Source: Lindgomyces ingoldianus | Taxonomy: Eukaryota; Ascomycota; Dothideomycetes; Pleosporales; Lindgomycetaceae | Length of the DNA: 64,000 bases | Assembly: GCF_010093535.1 (NCBI RefSeq) | Contig: NW_022985212.1 | Location: 159,104-223,103 of the forward strand | Direction: 5' to 3' | Notes under the pieces: model-generated | Database searches by the model: none | What the model was told of the DNA's origin: nothing | What the model saw: only the letters and a program-made list of their open reading frames with translations | Position numbers and translations under genes: made by a program | In this document: positions 32,386-44,027 of the stretch, in pieces | How the letters are laid out: every line of letters begins with the position of its first letter | Position numbering within the stretch: position 1 is the first letter of the stretch

Positions 32386-33800
32386 GTATAAGTGTAAATT
32401 TAATACTAAAACTTTCTTAACTAAATTTAAAGCTTATCTATGTGTACAAGGCAACCTCGAGGTTACTATAGCTAAAACATATGCTGCTACTCTAGCAGTA
32501 CACGTCTTTCGGGCGCTTATTGCTATTATAGCCTTATTTAGCCTACTTGTGTAATAATCTAACGCTATTAACACGTTTATTAACGCTTGCTTTCTAACTC
32601 TAGCATATTATAAATTGCTACTAGACTACTATTACTTTTTATAAGCTCTCTAACTTCTTTAAGCTTTATATAAGCATTAAAATATACTTAAGCTTTAGTA
32701 TTTAAAGCTTACTAAGTTACTTTAAAAGCTTAGCTTTTTTTAAGTCTTTAAAAAAAAAAATTTTTACTAATAAAAAGCTTATAGTTTACTTTTATATCAA
32801 TAGTATTATTATTTTTTACTTACTAAAGTATAAGAAGCACTTAAACTAATTTAAAATTAAGCTTATAAAAATTTATAAAATTTAAGCTATAAAAAAACTA
32901 AACTAGTTTCTTAGTATTTAAATTAACTATAATAAAGTTAACTATACTATATAGCTTAGTTAAAAGTTATACATTAAGTAGTTTACTACTTACTTTAATT
33001 TTAATACTAGTTATACACACCCTTAGCTAATTACTTTATTAAATGTATTAGCACTACCTTTGTAGCTTAATTAGATAACTAAAATAAATATATAAAGAAT
33101 TATAGCATACTAGCAGCGCGTTAGCTTTATTAGCTATACTGCTACTACTATTTAACTTAACATTACTAAAGCTTATTTAAAGCTATCTAAATACTAAAAG
33201 GCTACTTAGCATATAATTAAGTACTTTTATAGCACTAAAAACTATGCATGTTAGTACTTAAAAACTTTTACTTACTTATTTTAAAAACTTATTTTTATAG
33301 TGCATTAGATGCTACTTAGAGTAATAATAAAGCTAGTTACTATAGCTTTTATAGTATACTATTTACACTATTTAGTGTAGCTGTTAATTAGAAGGCCTTT
33401 TTACAGCGCTTAGTTACTAAATTAATAACTAAAGTAAAGCTTTTAGCTCTCTTTTACGCTACTAGCTACTTATAGTAGTAGAAGTGATTTTTTATAAATA
33501 TAAACTTTAACACTAAAAAAAGCTTGCTTTACTATATAATAATTAATAAACTATATAAGCTATAGTAAAAGATTTTAAGCTTAATACTAAGCTTAAGCAT
33601 ATTAATATTTATAACCAGGCTTTATTTACTTAAGTAATACTTTAAAAGCTTACTTTACTAATACTAGCTTTAAAGCTTAAGCTTACTAGCTTTTTTTTTA
33701 TAGCTATTTTGCGCTTTTAAGTGCACTACTATACACCTGCAGTCTATTTATTTTTATACAGCTTTACTTTAGTATTTACTTTGTTAAAGCTAGGGGGGTG
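32386..33800 (+). pseudogene. Second copia lineage (K): RT/RNase H end, RIP-degraded
   Basis: Plus-strand translation around 33390-33480 gives VNxKAFLQRLVTKLITKVK then LLALFYATSYL, the VDWKAxxQRxVTxSTTEAELLALSxAA block of fungal copia RNase H. A degraded HxKxRHxxIHxxWLRQ-like stretch and LKAYFTNTSF follow to 33660. The frame ends near an AGGGGGGTG purine tract adjoining the LTR. This is a different lineage from H and the E family. Confidence 0.7.
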
Positions 33801-34165
33801 TGTCGCACGTGTCTCATGCAATGTCATACCCATGTACTGCACTATTTACTTATTAGGCATAGCTCCTTTCTCGTACAGTATATAGTCAGCCCAGAGCTCT
33901 ATCAAGCTCCTTAGACCTTACAATACACTCGTGCAGTCCACTTTGTTTGGATCTCAGTACCTTGTTGATTCGCTTACCATATGACCCCTTCTCAGCTCAT
34001 GCAGGAGTGTTGTTTCTTGCTAGCTGATCAAGCCTGTTCCATCAATGCATCATGTTGAAAAGATTAGACGTCCTCGCTCGACTGTTTCTGTCGCGTACAG
34101 CTATCTGTCTACATATATCCTTCTGCTGTGCTAGCTAGAAGGTTGACCTTTTGGCAAACGCAACA
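33801..34165 (+). mobile_element. 3' LTR of copia lineage K
   Basis: Begins TGTCGCACGTG directly after the purine tract AGGGGGGTG and ends GCAAACGCAACA. It has a TATA-like AGTATATAGTCAG near 33880. Base composition is normal although the attached pol is RIP-degraded. It forms the border between the repeat block and the gene-bearing island. The 5' partner is not in the window, so the end point is inferred from the CA terminus. Confidence 0.65.
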
Positions 34166-34309
34166 GTTTCTGTTCCAGACCGTCGTTATTTAGGAAGCAG
34201 ATTCCTTGCTTCTTCTATAGAGATCTCTAAAATCTCGTTCAGACCTTAGTCGTTTCATACTCCAGATGGCCTTCTGGGTGACACTAACGCGAGAGACTGT
34301 TGTACAGGG

Positions 34310-35280
34310 ATGGCGAAGCTGGCAGAAAAGAAGTTGGAATACAGCCTGTCGAACGGCGACCTCTACCAGAACTTAATCACTCAACGCAATGTACCGCTAC
34401 TCGCTCTCTTTGATATCCTCTGTCGGTCCGCACAACTCACAATGCCTAGTATGTTATTTCCAAGATCTAGAGAGGGCATTGAATACAGCGCTCTAATGGC
34501 AATGATTACGGAGAATCGGCAGTTAAATAACACGTCTGCTACACCAACTACACTAGGCCATGGACAAGGGCACGGGATAAGCTGCTCACCGGCGTCAATA
34601 CAGCTTTGCCTGGATCGGCATCTACCAGCGGCTTTGAGGAGTCTAGACGAAGACGAATAAGACATGGGATTTGACCACCGAGACCACTGGCCACTTCTTA
34701 AAACACCGAATCTCATCCGATTACACTGCTACGGAGACGAAGCAAGTTTCAACTTGTGGTTTCAGTTGGAAGAAGACGTGGAAGAATATGGCTCTATAGG
34801 GCCTGGACTTTTGCGACTCGGTAGAATGCGAATCCCACATAGGGCCAGATGGTAGACTCGCCTCTCTTCCCCAATTCCACCACCTAGAGACACTGCATAT
34901 TTAACTTCTAACTCTCTTTGGGAGGATTTCCGCTATATCTTGACTTGATGTTGGAGATGTGTTTCCTAGCTCACTGGCCGAACTTACGCTAGATGAGCAG
35001 TGGCTCTAAGATGTTGTCGAGACAGAGGAACGTATTAAAATGTACTTGGGGCTGATAGATCCGGAGGATTTCGAAGGCGGTTGGATAATGGGCTGTAGTA
35101 TAACTAAAGCTAGTTTTTAACACAGTTATAGGAAAGGCATCTTGAAGATGTTGATGCGGTTGTGCGATGCGTCGGTAGAACATCTGCCTTATCTACGGCA
35201 AGTGCATTACGTTTCGGACTTTTGGTCGCGAAGAGGATGGGAACGACAGCATTTAGATTAGCTAAACAGTTAGTATAGTC
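34310..35280 (+). pseudogene. F-box/leucine-rich-type protein remnant
   Basis: Several open pieces on the plus strand in different frames read as one disrupted gene: a 116-codon piece at 34310-34660, then FDHRDHWPLLKTPNLIRLHCYG at 34667-34730, then RLASLPQFHHLETLHI and DVFPSSLAELTLDEQW around 34855-35010. The last part resembles the leucine-rich C-terminal regions of ascomycete F-box proteins (PSSLxxLxL). At least three stops and two frame changes are present. No F-box itself is visible, so the family call is tentative. Confidence 0.45.
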
Positions 35281-35507
35281 GGATAGCTAATTGACCACAA
35301 TACTTTATTTGTTATCTACGCTACCTAAGCGTACGATAATCGCTAACCATGTATTATTTAGGTGTAGCGGTGGTAACTCGCAACTATTGTAGAATGTCGG
35401 TCGTAGTAGTTCCTAACCTAGGCGTGATTCCTATACTTCCACAGTGTTACTCCCTATTCGAATTAACCCCGAGGGTCTTGTGTGCATGCATACCCAACCT
35501 ACTTATA

Positions 35508-38500
35508 TCAGATAACTTCGGATTGGGCCTGTACTGTCTCCACCAAATCATCTAAGTCCTTCGGGTCGCGATAAACTGATTGTTCCAACCTTTTGGTAAA
35601 TTCTGTTGAGTTCACCATGCGCTTCTCAATAGCGGACGCAGCGTTGACTAGGACGTATCCATAGCATCTAGGCTCCTTCTGCCCTCGCCTGTCGATCCTC
35701 CCAAACAACTGCTGCATGTCCGAGTACTTGTGACTAGGTTCGATCAAAATGGCATGGTTTGCACGCTGTATGTTTAGTCCTACACCAACAGACCTAAAGG
35801 TGCAAAGTATGATCCATTTAGACTCGTCATTGCCGAAAGTTTCTAAGGCCTGGGACTTCTTCGCGTTGTTCATGCCGGTTTCGTAGAGGACAATGGATTC
35901 TTTGCCGTACGTCTGAGACAGTTCATTCTTCCATGCGGCTAGCACAAGAGGGTTACGAGTTGCGATTAAGACCTTGCATCGTGTGCCGTCTTGTCTCTTC
36001 AGCTTGCGGATAGAATTGCAGATGCCTTTAGCGCATTTAATCTTTGCGTTCTGGCGGAACCCAGAGTTGGCCAAGACCTTAGTAAAGGCAGAACCCAGCG
36101 GGTCTCTGACCCAACTTCCGACATGCTCGTCTGCCTTTGAGCAACTCCTTGATTCTTCATCGTCAGGCCCATTATCTGGATGTAGCCCCTCCCAGTGTTC
36201 GACAATCTGGGCTACAGATGCTGCCACCCTGGCCGTATGGTAAGATTGCGACTTCACCGAACTAGGCATCTTAGGTTTTTGGTTAGCGTCACTCCCGTTC
36301 GATTCCCACACTGCTACGAGTTCTTGGTATTTGCGCCTGCGCTCTGCCTTTACCTTCCCCTCTAGCCGAACAAGGATTTCCGCCTCCGTTGTATTCGCCT
36401 GGCACTGGACCATATCGAGATAGAGTTCGCTCGCCTTTGGGATAACTGGTTTGCTGTCAAACCAACGCGTTGATTCCCCTCTTCGAATAAAAAATGTTGG
36501 AACTACTTTGCGAATAAATACGACCAGTGTCCGGAATTGAAAGTCATGAGTCGCGAGAGCCGGATTGGTCTTTGCCTTTTCACAGAGACGATCGAAGTCC
36601 TTTGCCATCTGGTTGACGCTGTCCTGTGTGAGATTGCGCAGAACACCAAATTCACTATTCGTATCAACATCATCCCATTCTTTGGATCTCAAACCCATCG
36701 TGAGGAATTTCAGAGGCTCCATTGGTTTGCCGTTATCGGGTGTACCAGACATACCCCACAGGGCAGGGCTGCGATTATACACCTCTCGGTATTCCCTTGC
36801 GGTGTCTTTGATAAATGCTGGGATGGTCTGGCCATAATTGTCTTGGTGGCACTCATCCCAGAAGATACACCCAACCTGCATGAGATTCCTTGTGAACGTC
36901 CTAGTAGTGCCTTTTGCCTGTGTTTGCCACTTCCAATGAGTCTCTCGCGTGGTGATATACTTGCTGGCCACGCGACCTACCAAACATCCTCGCGTTGTGA
37001 CTATATTGACACGGGCGGAGCGACGCGGCGCCTTCTCTGCTGTAGCTTCAGGGTCGCAGGCACGAGGTCCAGAAAACGTAGGGTTGGTCCAGCTTTGGGT
37101 TTGCATGGTCTTTCCAACCTGCTTTGTGCGGTTGTCCGTTTCCCATTGCTCTTCCATGGACCAGTCGACGGCCTTGCAAGTAGCCGACACTTCTTCGTCG
37201 GTCAATGCGCCGGTGAAGTCGTCCTTGTTGAACTTATCGGCATGGATTGCGACCCGGGGCGGGAACTCACGCTCCATTATTTTGCCGCCTTTTAGCATTA
37301 ACCTTGCATCATTCTGGAACGAGCGCAAACCAGCATTGGGAGTAAGGGTGATCGTAATACCTCTCTGTGGGCCGAATCGGTAGATATCCCTGTTGCCTGC
37401 CTCGCAGGAGCATGCGAGTGGCTGTTTTGCTGCGCTAGGGCATTTGGCGTCAGGTGACTGGCTTTTTGGTAGGTGGGACTTGTCTCCACGCGCTCGTGCG
37501 TCCTCTACCTCAATAGTATTCTCATTGTGGAAGTAGTTTATGAGGAAATGGGTAAGGGACTGAATTGTCTTTCCTCCGCCAGGTTCGTCTGCATAAATGC
37601 CACCTGGACATGGGGTAGCCCTCTCCCGGTGGAATGCCCAAGTTGCGGATGCTAGCTGGTACGGACTAATTTTAAAGTCAGGATTGAGACCCCAGTTAGG
37701 AATCACAATTCCGTCCGACTTTGCGAGGGCTTTGTAGTCAATGAGAGGAAAATATCCTTGGATGAGGTCTAACATGCATCGTTGCACGCGTGCAAGCTCG
37801 CCGTCCAAATTAACCAACCCTTCTTGAAAAAGCTGCGCAACAAATTTTTCCTTGTTACGCTCATGCCGCTCCGCCTCGCTAACGTCGTCATCGAACTCAT
37901 CGGAATCATCCTCAGGATCATGTTCGGACCCGGATAACACGTCGTCTAAATCCTCCATAGGATCGCTTTTTAGGCTGCTGTCCGTGGCAGAGCTGGCGGC
38001 TGAGGTGGAATCCATTTCGTCGTCGACCGTAGCCATTTCATTGTAGTTCTTAGCACTAGAGACTAAGCTAGACTCCTCTTCGCTGTCTGAACCCTCTTCG
38101 TAGCTGCTGGCGGTGGAGGCTAACCTGGACTCCTCATTTCTATCTAGGAAAACATTATCTTCTCGAATAGAAGGGCTAGGGCCTGAGGTGCTATCCCATG
38201 TGCCCTTATGGGTAGACGCTGATCTAGTCCTAGGGCGTTTGGTAGGGCTACGTTCGACACGACCTTGCTCATCCGATAGTGTACGACTCATCGTCCGTTT
38301 CGCACGAGAAAACCGGGGCCTTTCCGGACGTTCGTTACTGATATCCTTACTCAAGAAGGGTGTGGTTCTGCGCACTGAGGGTGTTTCTAGTGATATTTGG
38401 GCGTCGTGTGATTGTGTTTCAATGCTGGGTTGGGGGCTTGCCCTGGGAGAATGTAAACGTTGCCGCAGGAGCGAACTGGGAGAGTAGGAAGACTCCTTAG

Positions 38501-39380
38501 GACAATTTTCAATAGTCCCGGTACCAAAAGCTGGCGCGTCCTGACTGAGCTCATTGGGCTGGTTAATGTCGCTCCGATAGCAGTTGTTTGAAGAACGTGA
38601 GGGTCGCACCGTGAACTCTACAGCCCGCTCGCCGTTTGTTGCAGACTGGCAAAGGATTGCATTGAATGCGGCATCGCTTCGAACAGCGGCATTCTGATTA
38701 TTCCAGCTAGCAATGTATGTCGCCTTGCTAAGGTCCGGCAGCTCTTCACATGACTGCAATTGCTTTGTAAGCAACTCCAAAGAAGCGTTTTGTCCCTCCC
38801 CAGTTAAGATTTGCTTAACGGAGACCAACTCAACAAAATCCATTGTCTCAATCTTGACCTCAATCAACAAGTCTTCCTTGTGTACAGGTGCGCTGCAGGT
38901 TGCATCTTGATTTCTCGGAAGACGTAGAGGAGGACTGTGAAGCGTTTGTGTTACCGATTCCGTCAGTTCGGAGCTATTCTGCGGTTTGAAGGGCGTTGCC
39001 TGAGCGCGGCGTTTGGCCTCGGTCGGTGCAGGAACGGTCGAAATCCCCAGCTTTTTCCTCCTAGACGCATTCGAGTGGGCAACTCCAATCAGCCTTTGAA
39101 CAACGTACTCAAACCAAACCTCTGGGGCGCTGGAGCGTGCGGTGTCAAGTTGTGGCATATTTCTGCAGAATTCCGCCACGACTGCCTTTTTGGCGTGAGT
39201 TTTGTTCCCCTTGAAATTTGTGCCCTCTGGTTTCACTTTAAGCGCGACGCGTTCAATGTCCTCTTTTAGGTCGTTGTACGTCTCCATAGTTAGCCCAAGG
39301 CCTACAGCATAATCTTCTGCTCTGGTCGGTCTATTGTTCGTGTCGTACCAATCGTGAGGTTTTGCCCACTTGCCGGCCAT
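35508..39380 (-). CDS. SNF2-family DEAD/H-type ATPase, 1290 aa
   Basis: One uninterrupted 1290-codon frame, the largest intact gene here. Residues 1-125 form a basic N-terminal domain of unknown family. About 130-560 is Ser-rich and disordered, with a strongly acidic stretch near 430-525. The ATPase starts near 590: Walker A region is YADEPGGGKTIQS (DExGxGKT of SNF2), the Walker B box is FWDECHQD near 842, and motif III is GMSGTP near 878. The C-terminal helicase lobe has FRSVGVGLNIQRA and QQLFGRIDRRGQ near 1200-1230 (motifs V and VI). SNF2 ATPases remodel chromatin or translocate on DNA; substrate and complex cannot be read from the sequence. It is likely nuclear. No intron is seen. The first ATG follows a purine-rich GTGAAA-repeat region. 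It stands alone between an F-box-like remnant and a broken metabolite locus. Confidence 0.9.
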   Translation of the reverse strand: MAGKWAKPHDWYDTNNRPTRAEDYAVGLGLTMETYNDLKEDIERVALKVKPEGTNFKGNKTHAKKAVVAEFCRNMPQLDTARSSAPEVWFEYVVQRLIGVAHSNASRRKKLGISTVPAPTEAKRRAQATPFKPQNSSELTESVTQTLHSPPLRLPRNQDATCSAPVHKEDLLIEVKIETMDFVELVSVKQILTGEGQNASLELLTKQLQSCEELPDLSKATYIASWNNQNAAVRSDAAFNAILCQSATNGERAVEFTVRPSRSSNNCYRSDINQPNELSQDAPAFGTGTIENCPKESSYSPSSLLRQRLHSPRASPQPSIETQSHDAQISLETPSVRRTTPFLSKDISNERPERPRFSRAKRTMSRTLSDEQGRVERSPTKRPRTRSASTHKGTWDSTSGPSPSIREDNVFLDRNEESRLASTASSYEEGSDSEEESSLVSSAKNYNEMATVDDEMDSTSAASSATDSSLKSDPMEDLDDVLSGSEHDPEDDSDEFDDDVSEAERHERNKEKFVAQLFQEGLVNLDGELARVQRCMLDLIQGYFPLIDYKALAKSDGIVIPNWGLNPDFKISPYQLASATWAFHRERATPCPGGIYADEPGGGKTIQSLTHFLINYFHNENTIEVEDARARGDKSHLPKSQSPDAKCPSAAKQPLACSCEAGNRDIYRFGPQRGITITLTPNAGLRSFQNDARLMLKGGKIMEREFPPRVAIHADKFNKDDFTGALTDEEVSATCKAVDWSMEEQWETDNRTKQVGKTMQTQSWTNPTFSGPRACDPEATAEKAPRRSARVNIVTTRGCLVGRVASKYITTRETHWKWQTQAKGTTRTFTRNLMQVGCIFWDECHQDNYGQTIPAFIKDTAREYREVYNRSPALWGMSGTPDNGKPMEPLKFLTMGLRSKEWDDVDTNSEFGVLRNLTQDSVNQMAKDFDRLCEKAKTNPALATHDFQFRTLVVFIRKVVPTFFIRRGESTRWFDSKPVIPKASELYLDMVQCQANTTEAEILVRLEGKVKAERRRKYQELVAVWESNGSDANQKPKMPSSVKSQSYHTARVAASVAQIVEHWEGLHPDNGPDDEESRSCSKADEHVGSWVRDPLGSAFTKVLANSGFRQNAKIKCAKGICNSIRKLKRQDGTRCKVLIATRNPLVLAAWKNELSQTYGKESIVLYETGMNNAKKSQALETFGNDESKWIILCTFRSVGVGLNIQRANHAILIEPSHKYSDMQQLFGRIDRRGQKEPRCYGYVLVNAASAIEKRMVNSTEFTKRLEQSVYRDPKDLDDLVETVQAQSEVI

Positions 39381-40984
39381 TGTTGCGTTTCTCGATGTGC
39401 TGCGCTCGAGTGAGTAAGTCGAGAGTCTTCTTGAATCAAGAGAAATAGTTGCTGTTTGATGATGAAGAAGGGCCGCGTTGATTTGAGGTCGGAGGACTTG
39501 GTTGGCGGAGGAAGGTTAAGGCTGCAATTTGCCGCCACGGCGCAGTGAAAAGGAAAAGTGAAAGGTGAAAAGTGAAAGGTGAAAGTTGTGCGCAACACGG
39601 CGGTGTGCCGCAAATTGCGATACGGTGACTACGGGCTGCGGTGTGCATATTGCCTTCGCTTTCGTGGCACTCGGTTCGACCATGGCGCGACTAGATGGCT
39701 AATAGGGGCTACCCTATCCAGCCTGCTTTTAGTATAGGCGGGTCGACGGTCCAGCACTGTCAAGCTCTTGCAGTGTTAGATGCGAGCGAAATGTCCGGGA
39801 AGGTGTATATGTACCTCTGTTGATCAATGCCTATTCCATAGACACGTAATATGGCATGTGAGCTTCTTAACCAATGAGAAGTAGCACGGAGGGTCGTAAC
39901 TCATCAGAGTGCTGTAGAAAATGCGACTGCTCACTTTAGTATAACATCATACCACTAATATCTTTATCGCCATCTCCGTAGATCACGATCAAATTCTTCA
40001 TGTCGTCGGCATCTATATTTAGTCGTTAATTGTAAGATATACATGGTGAGGAGCAACATATTTTACTTTTCTCTGCACAGAAGATCTTTTCTCTCACGTT
40101 GTTAGTGTGACAAGTACTCTCTAGCGTTTGCCATAAAGTTCTAACTAGGTAACACACTTGACAAAGTTTGCTTCACCTGTAGGACTATGCATGATGTGCA
40201 GCAGGACCGTCGCCCGACCTATACTAAAATGCAGGCTGGGCAGGGTAGTCCCCCATTAAACATATTATAATGGCATTAATTTAATTTCCGCTGGCTTATA
40301 TTCGGCATGTGTTACTCTCTGACCTGCCTGAAAATTCCCACAGTGCTAAGAATTAACCTGCCAGGATTGTTTTGGTATTCCTTTTTAGCATCTTCACCAC
40401 TTTCACCACCTTCACCGCCTTTACCAATATTGGCCACGGCTTTTACCCATCTCTACTCCAGGACACCACCCTACCATCTTCTAAACGCGATAGATTTGCT
40501 CCACTAGGCGCCGATTGAATCTGCACTGCCTCTTTTCGAAGTGGCTACATAAAACATAATGTCTGTTAGCCCACAACGTGGAGAGGTGAGTACTGAGGGT
40601 GAGTGCTTGCGCGACTTTCTTCATAGCGGGATTTGATTGTACTCAGCATTTGTAATAGGTAACAAGTTTGACGTACAGCGTGCCGTTCAAGATGGACCTT
40701 CCTATGGACCACTTAATCTCCCAAGACACCTCTATGTAAAGGACTCGACGAAAATTTCGCAAGGAAGCGGCGGTACTCGAGGTCGCCCATACCCGCCAAG
40801 CGAAGGATAACCCACCGTCTAGTTTCCTCGGCCTTCTTGAGCTCGGTAGCCTTCATGCGTTCGAGAAAGACGTCCCGAAGTGTCACATCTGCAGCGTGTT
40901 TGGTCACATGCGCGCTTTATGTCCCCAGAGAGATGCATGTAGATCTGCCGCAAACGTGGCGAGACCAGCCAACTCAAGCGTGTA
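39381..40984. other. Upstream region of the SNF2 gene
   Basis: Normal-GC non-coding sequence. 39545-39595 has five or six imperfect GTGAAA(G/A) units. Short opposing frames at 40713-40907 (minus) and 40740-41136 (plus) overlap. The plus frame contains a zinc-knuckle-like CHICSVFGHMRALC at 40881-40922 and runs without a stop into the PKS remnant. Neither is assigned as a gene. Confidence 0.5.
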
Positions 40985-42705
40985 CGGCCCGTTGGAAGCC
41001 CTGGTTATATTGGACTCGTTGTCCGGTGGGCTTTTACAAGGAAGCTGGGGTTGCATTGCGACAGCGGGCACATTTATAGTGTTGGGTAAAAGGGATATCT
41101 TAGATGGGGAGTGCTTGAGGATGACGCCATTCAATTGAAACGCGAGATTTTGCGGCGTAGATACGGACGATGCCTCTATCACCCTGGCGTTGAAATTTCG
41201 GTAAGTCACCTGGTGTATAATAGATTCCTCGTACATTTCTGAGTCGTGTTTAGACTCCTCCAAGTCGTTTTTGGCCTGCTGAAAGAAGGCCATATTCAGC
41301 CCGAAATCTGCAAGGTGTATGGTTTCTCAGACGTGCAGGCTGCGTTCCGATATTTGGGCAGTGGGGAGTCTATTGGTAAAATCGTCATCTCGAGAGTGCA
41401 TGATCAGGAAGGCTCAGTTGTTCCGGCAAGCAACTTGTGTTAATCTTCGGTTCATCTATTGACCGCTAGGCAGATACTGGCAGCCGCACCTCGTCTCTCA
41501 CTTCGCTCCGATGCCTCATATCTCATCTTGAGAGGTCTGAAAGGTCTCTGCGGAGGCTTGGCAGTATATGGCACCCATGAAGGAGCCAAAACACCTGTAA
41601 TACTGTCACGCTCAGGATACAATGATGAAAAATCACGGTTCATCATTTCTAAGATTACATCGCTAGGCTGTCGCCTGGATCTGGTGAAGGGCGATGTCAC
41701 CAATAAAGCGGACGTGGAGCGAGCCTTCATGGAAGCCTCAGCACCAATTTTTGGAGTTGTGCAGGGAGCAATGGTACTTCGAGTAAGCTGTTCAGCTAAC
41801 CTGTCTATGGGCCTAAACTAACGGCATCGCAGGATAAACTGTACAGCTCTATGACACACACTGAATTCCATGAAGCAATTATGCCAAAAGTTCAAGGCAC
41901 TTGGAACTTGCATAACGTCGCTCTTCGACTGGAGATCACGCTTGACTTCTTCACACTTTTGTCGAGCCTCTGTGGCATCGTTGGCCAAAAGAGTCAAAGC
42001 AATTACGCCGCAACCAACGCCTTTCTCGACAGTTTCGCACACTATCGCAAATCACTTAAATTAGCAGCATGCTCCGTTGACCTCGGCCTCATCGAAGACG
42101 TGGGCTACGTGGAGGGCAAAGAGTCGCTTTTAAGCCGACTTTTGAGTCAAGGCTGGCACCCGATCAACGAAAAATTTCTCTCTAAGATCCTATACATTTC
42201 CATCCTCCAGCAGAAGAGTTCAGCTATCAACCCTTCCAGCTCAGCACAGCTTATTTCTGGAATGCCGGTGCCTTTGCCAGAACAATCGCCTGCACAGTGC
42301 GATCCTCGATTCAGCACTCTTCGCTATGGTAGTGGCTCGGGAGCGCAACGAGGTTCTTCTCGAAGCGGTGGCGTGCAGTCGGCTATCAATATCCTTCATG
42401 ATGCGTGGAAAGCACAAGATGAGGGTGGAGATCAGCCCGAGCTTTTGTGCACCCTAATTTCGTTGGCCAACAAGCAGTTCATGAAGAGTCTCGGGATGTC
42501 AGAGGAACTGGACCCATTTAGACCAATTTCCGACTATGGTATAGACTCGCGGGTCGCAGTCGGGTTCAAGAACTGGACATCGGTAGATTTAGGAGTAGAG
42601 ATTGCAACACTAGATGTCATGGGTGCAAAAACGTCGACTTCTGTGTCAGCTCATTTTGAAGCGAGGGTTCCACTATCGTGGTCAAAAGTGATCCTGTTTG
42701 AATGA
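40985..42705 (+). pseudogene. 3' remnant of a highly reducing polyketide synthase (ER-KR-ACP)
   Basis: The enoyl-reductase end is visible as ILDSLSGGLLQGSW and FIVLGKRDIL at 40990-41110 and, after frame changes, FGLLKEGHIQP and AAFRYLGSGESIGKIVISR at 41264-41390. An in-frame TAA at 41441-41443 separates ER from the ketoreductase. The KR (41459-42300) keeps the YAATN active-site block near 42006 but its nucleotide-binding loop is LRGLKGLCGG instead of GGLGGLG. A 50-bp intron with GTAAGC donor and CTAAC branch lies at 41783-41832. The acyl-carrier domain ends the gene with DYGIDSRVAVGFKNW; the Ser is the phosphopantetheine site. KS, AT, DH and MT domains are absent, so the gene is 5'-truncated and broken. 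Confidence 0.85.
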
Positions 42706-42731
42706 ATAGATGAGAGCTATATAAGCTAGAA

Positions 42732-43707
42732 TTACATGAATGGGTTTACTTTCTCTTCGCACCACTCCCAGAACTGCTTCGCCTTTCCCTCATAAATTTC
42801 TTTATAAACATCCTCCCGCGAATTGGGCTTTATGACGCCGAATGGCCAAATATAGCAGCCATTCTAGGCCTTGGTAATCTTGTCCGAAAATCCTGCAAAC
42901 ATTAATTGTATACGCACCATATTTGGCTTGATAGAGCACGAAACATCTTAAGAAAAGTACAAACAGCCAATTTTCGCCAGCATAAATGCCGGTGTACAAT
43001 TTCCCAGGATTCTGGCAAACGGTGATGATTTCCTGGTCTCCCCATCTTACGGCGCCTTCATGTGCGAGGAAGAGATCGCCGCATTTCGACGCTGCGTAGT
43101 CGACATACTGCGTGATGGTCTTTCCGCCATTAAGACGTGGAAAGCCAACCCCGCCTATCGGTGCGCTCATTTCGATCTGGACTGATCCTGTCCAGACGAT
43201 GCGCGACGGCCGGCCGGAGTTCTTTGCCCCAGCTCGAAGAAAAGGCACGAGCAAGCTAGTAAAAAGGAAGGGACCAACTGCATTCGCCCCCATATGCGCT
43301 TCAAGGCCCTGTGGGGTCGGTGACCCCGGTACACAGCCCATGGCCGCATTGTTCCATAGGATGTGTAGCTCCTTCTCCTGGGCTGCGAACTTCTTATAGG
43401 CTAGCTTCACGGTCTGAAGATCGCTCAAATCGAGCCCATGGAGCGATTTTAGAATCCCCTTGGTACCTAGGGCGGACGCTGCTGACTCGATCTCGGCAAT
43501 AGCCTCGCTGATTCTCTCCTCGGACCTACTGGCAAGATAGATGGTTGCGCCGGTGGGATACAGGAATTTAGTGAGCTCTTTTCCGATTCCTGAGTTTGCA
43601 CCCGTGACGATAAATACTTTGCCCACTTGGCTTCCGGGAGGGTCTGCTTCAGTAAAGACGGGTGATCTGGATGGGAAGAATTGCTGCCAGATCGCTCTGA
43701 GCGACAT
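42732..43707 (-). pseudogene. Short-chain dehydrogenase/reductase with broken C-terminus
   Basis: Minus strand. The start chosen is the ATG at 43707 (MSLRAIWQQFFPSRSPVF), as family members begin there; the frame extends 29 codons farther upstream without looking conserved. TGANSGIGKEL is the cofactor loop, NNAA the central motif and YAASKCGDLF the catalytic Tyr-x-x-x-Lys. After KYGAYT (about 42900) the frame shifts by one base. The family C-terminus then continues in the other frame as AGFSDKI, a TAG, NGCYIWPFG and FWEWCEEKVNPF to 42732. The unshifted frame ends instead at 42802. It was probably a tailoring reductase of the PKS locus. The catalytic part is intact, so residual activity is possible. 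Confidence 0.8.
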
Positions 43708-44027
43708 TATTACGGTGGCGATTGAAAGACGGAAGCAGAAGTGGGACTCGAATTTGTCGCAGGGAAGCTTCGTGGCGAAGTTGAGGAGAGACACGGCTTA
43801 CGTGAGCCATTAGAATTGGGCGACATAATCGGAGGTTACTAAATACTGTACTAAGTTACACAATTATGTGGTTGGATGCTGTAAGCCTTACTTTACCTAC
43901 CGTGCCGCATATCAACACCTTCCTCGACATCGCCGCTAATCAATCCACCACGAACGTGCTGATTGATTCTCCAAGCTGTCGCTATCGCGTTGTGGAAAAA
44001 GTGCCGAACATCCAGCGTTCTCTTATC

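Noticed and set aside
34989..35183. 64-codon minus-strand frame
   Set aside because: Antisense to the F-box-like remnant, no independent support.
36537..37295. 252-codon frame on the plus strand
   Set aside because: Antisense shadow of the SNF2 gene.
40713..40907. 64-codon minus-strand frame
   Set aside because: Reasonable composition but no recognised family and it overlaps the plus frame; undecided, so not called.
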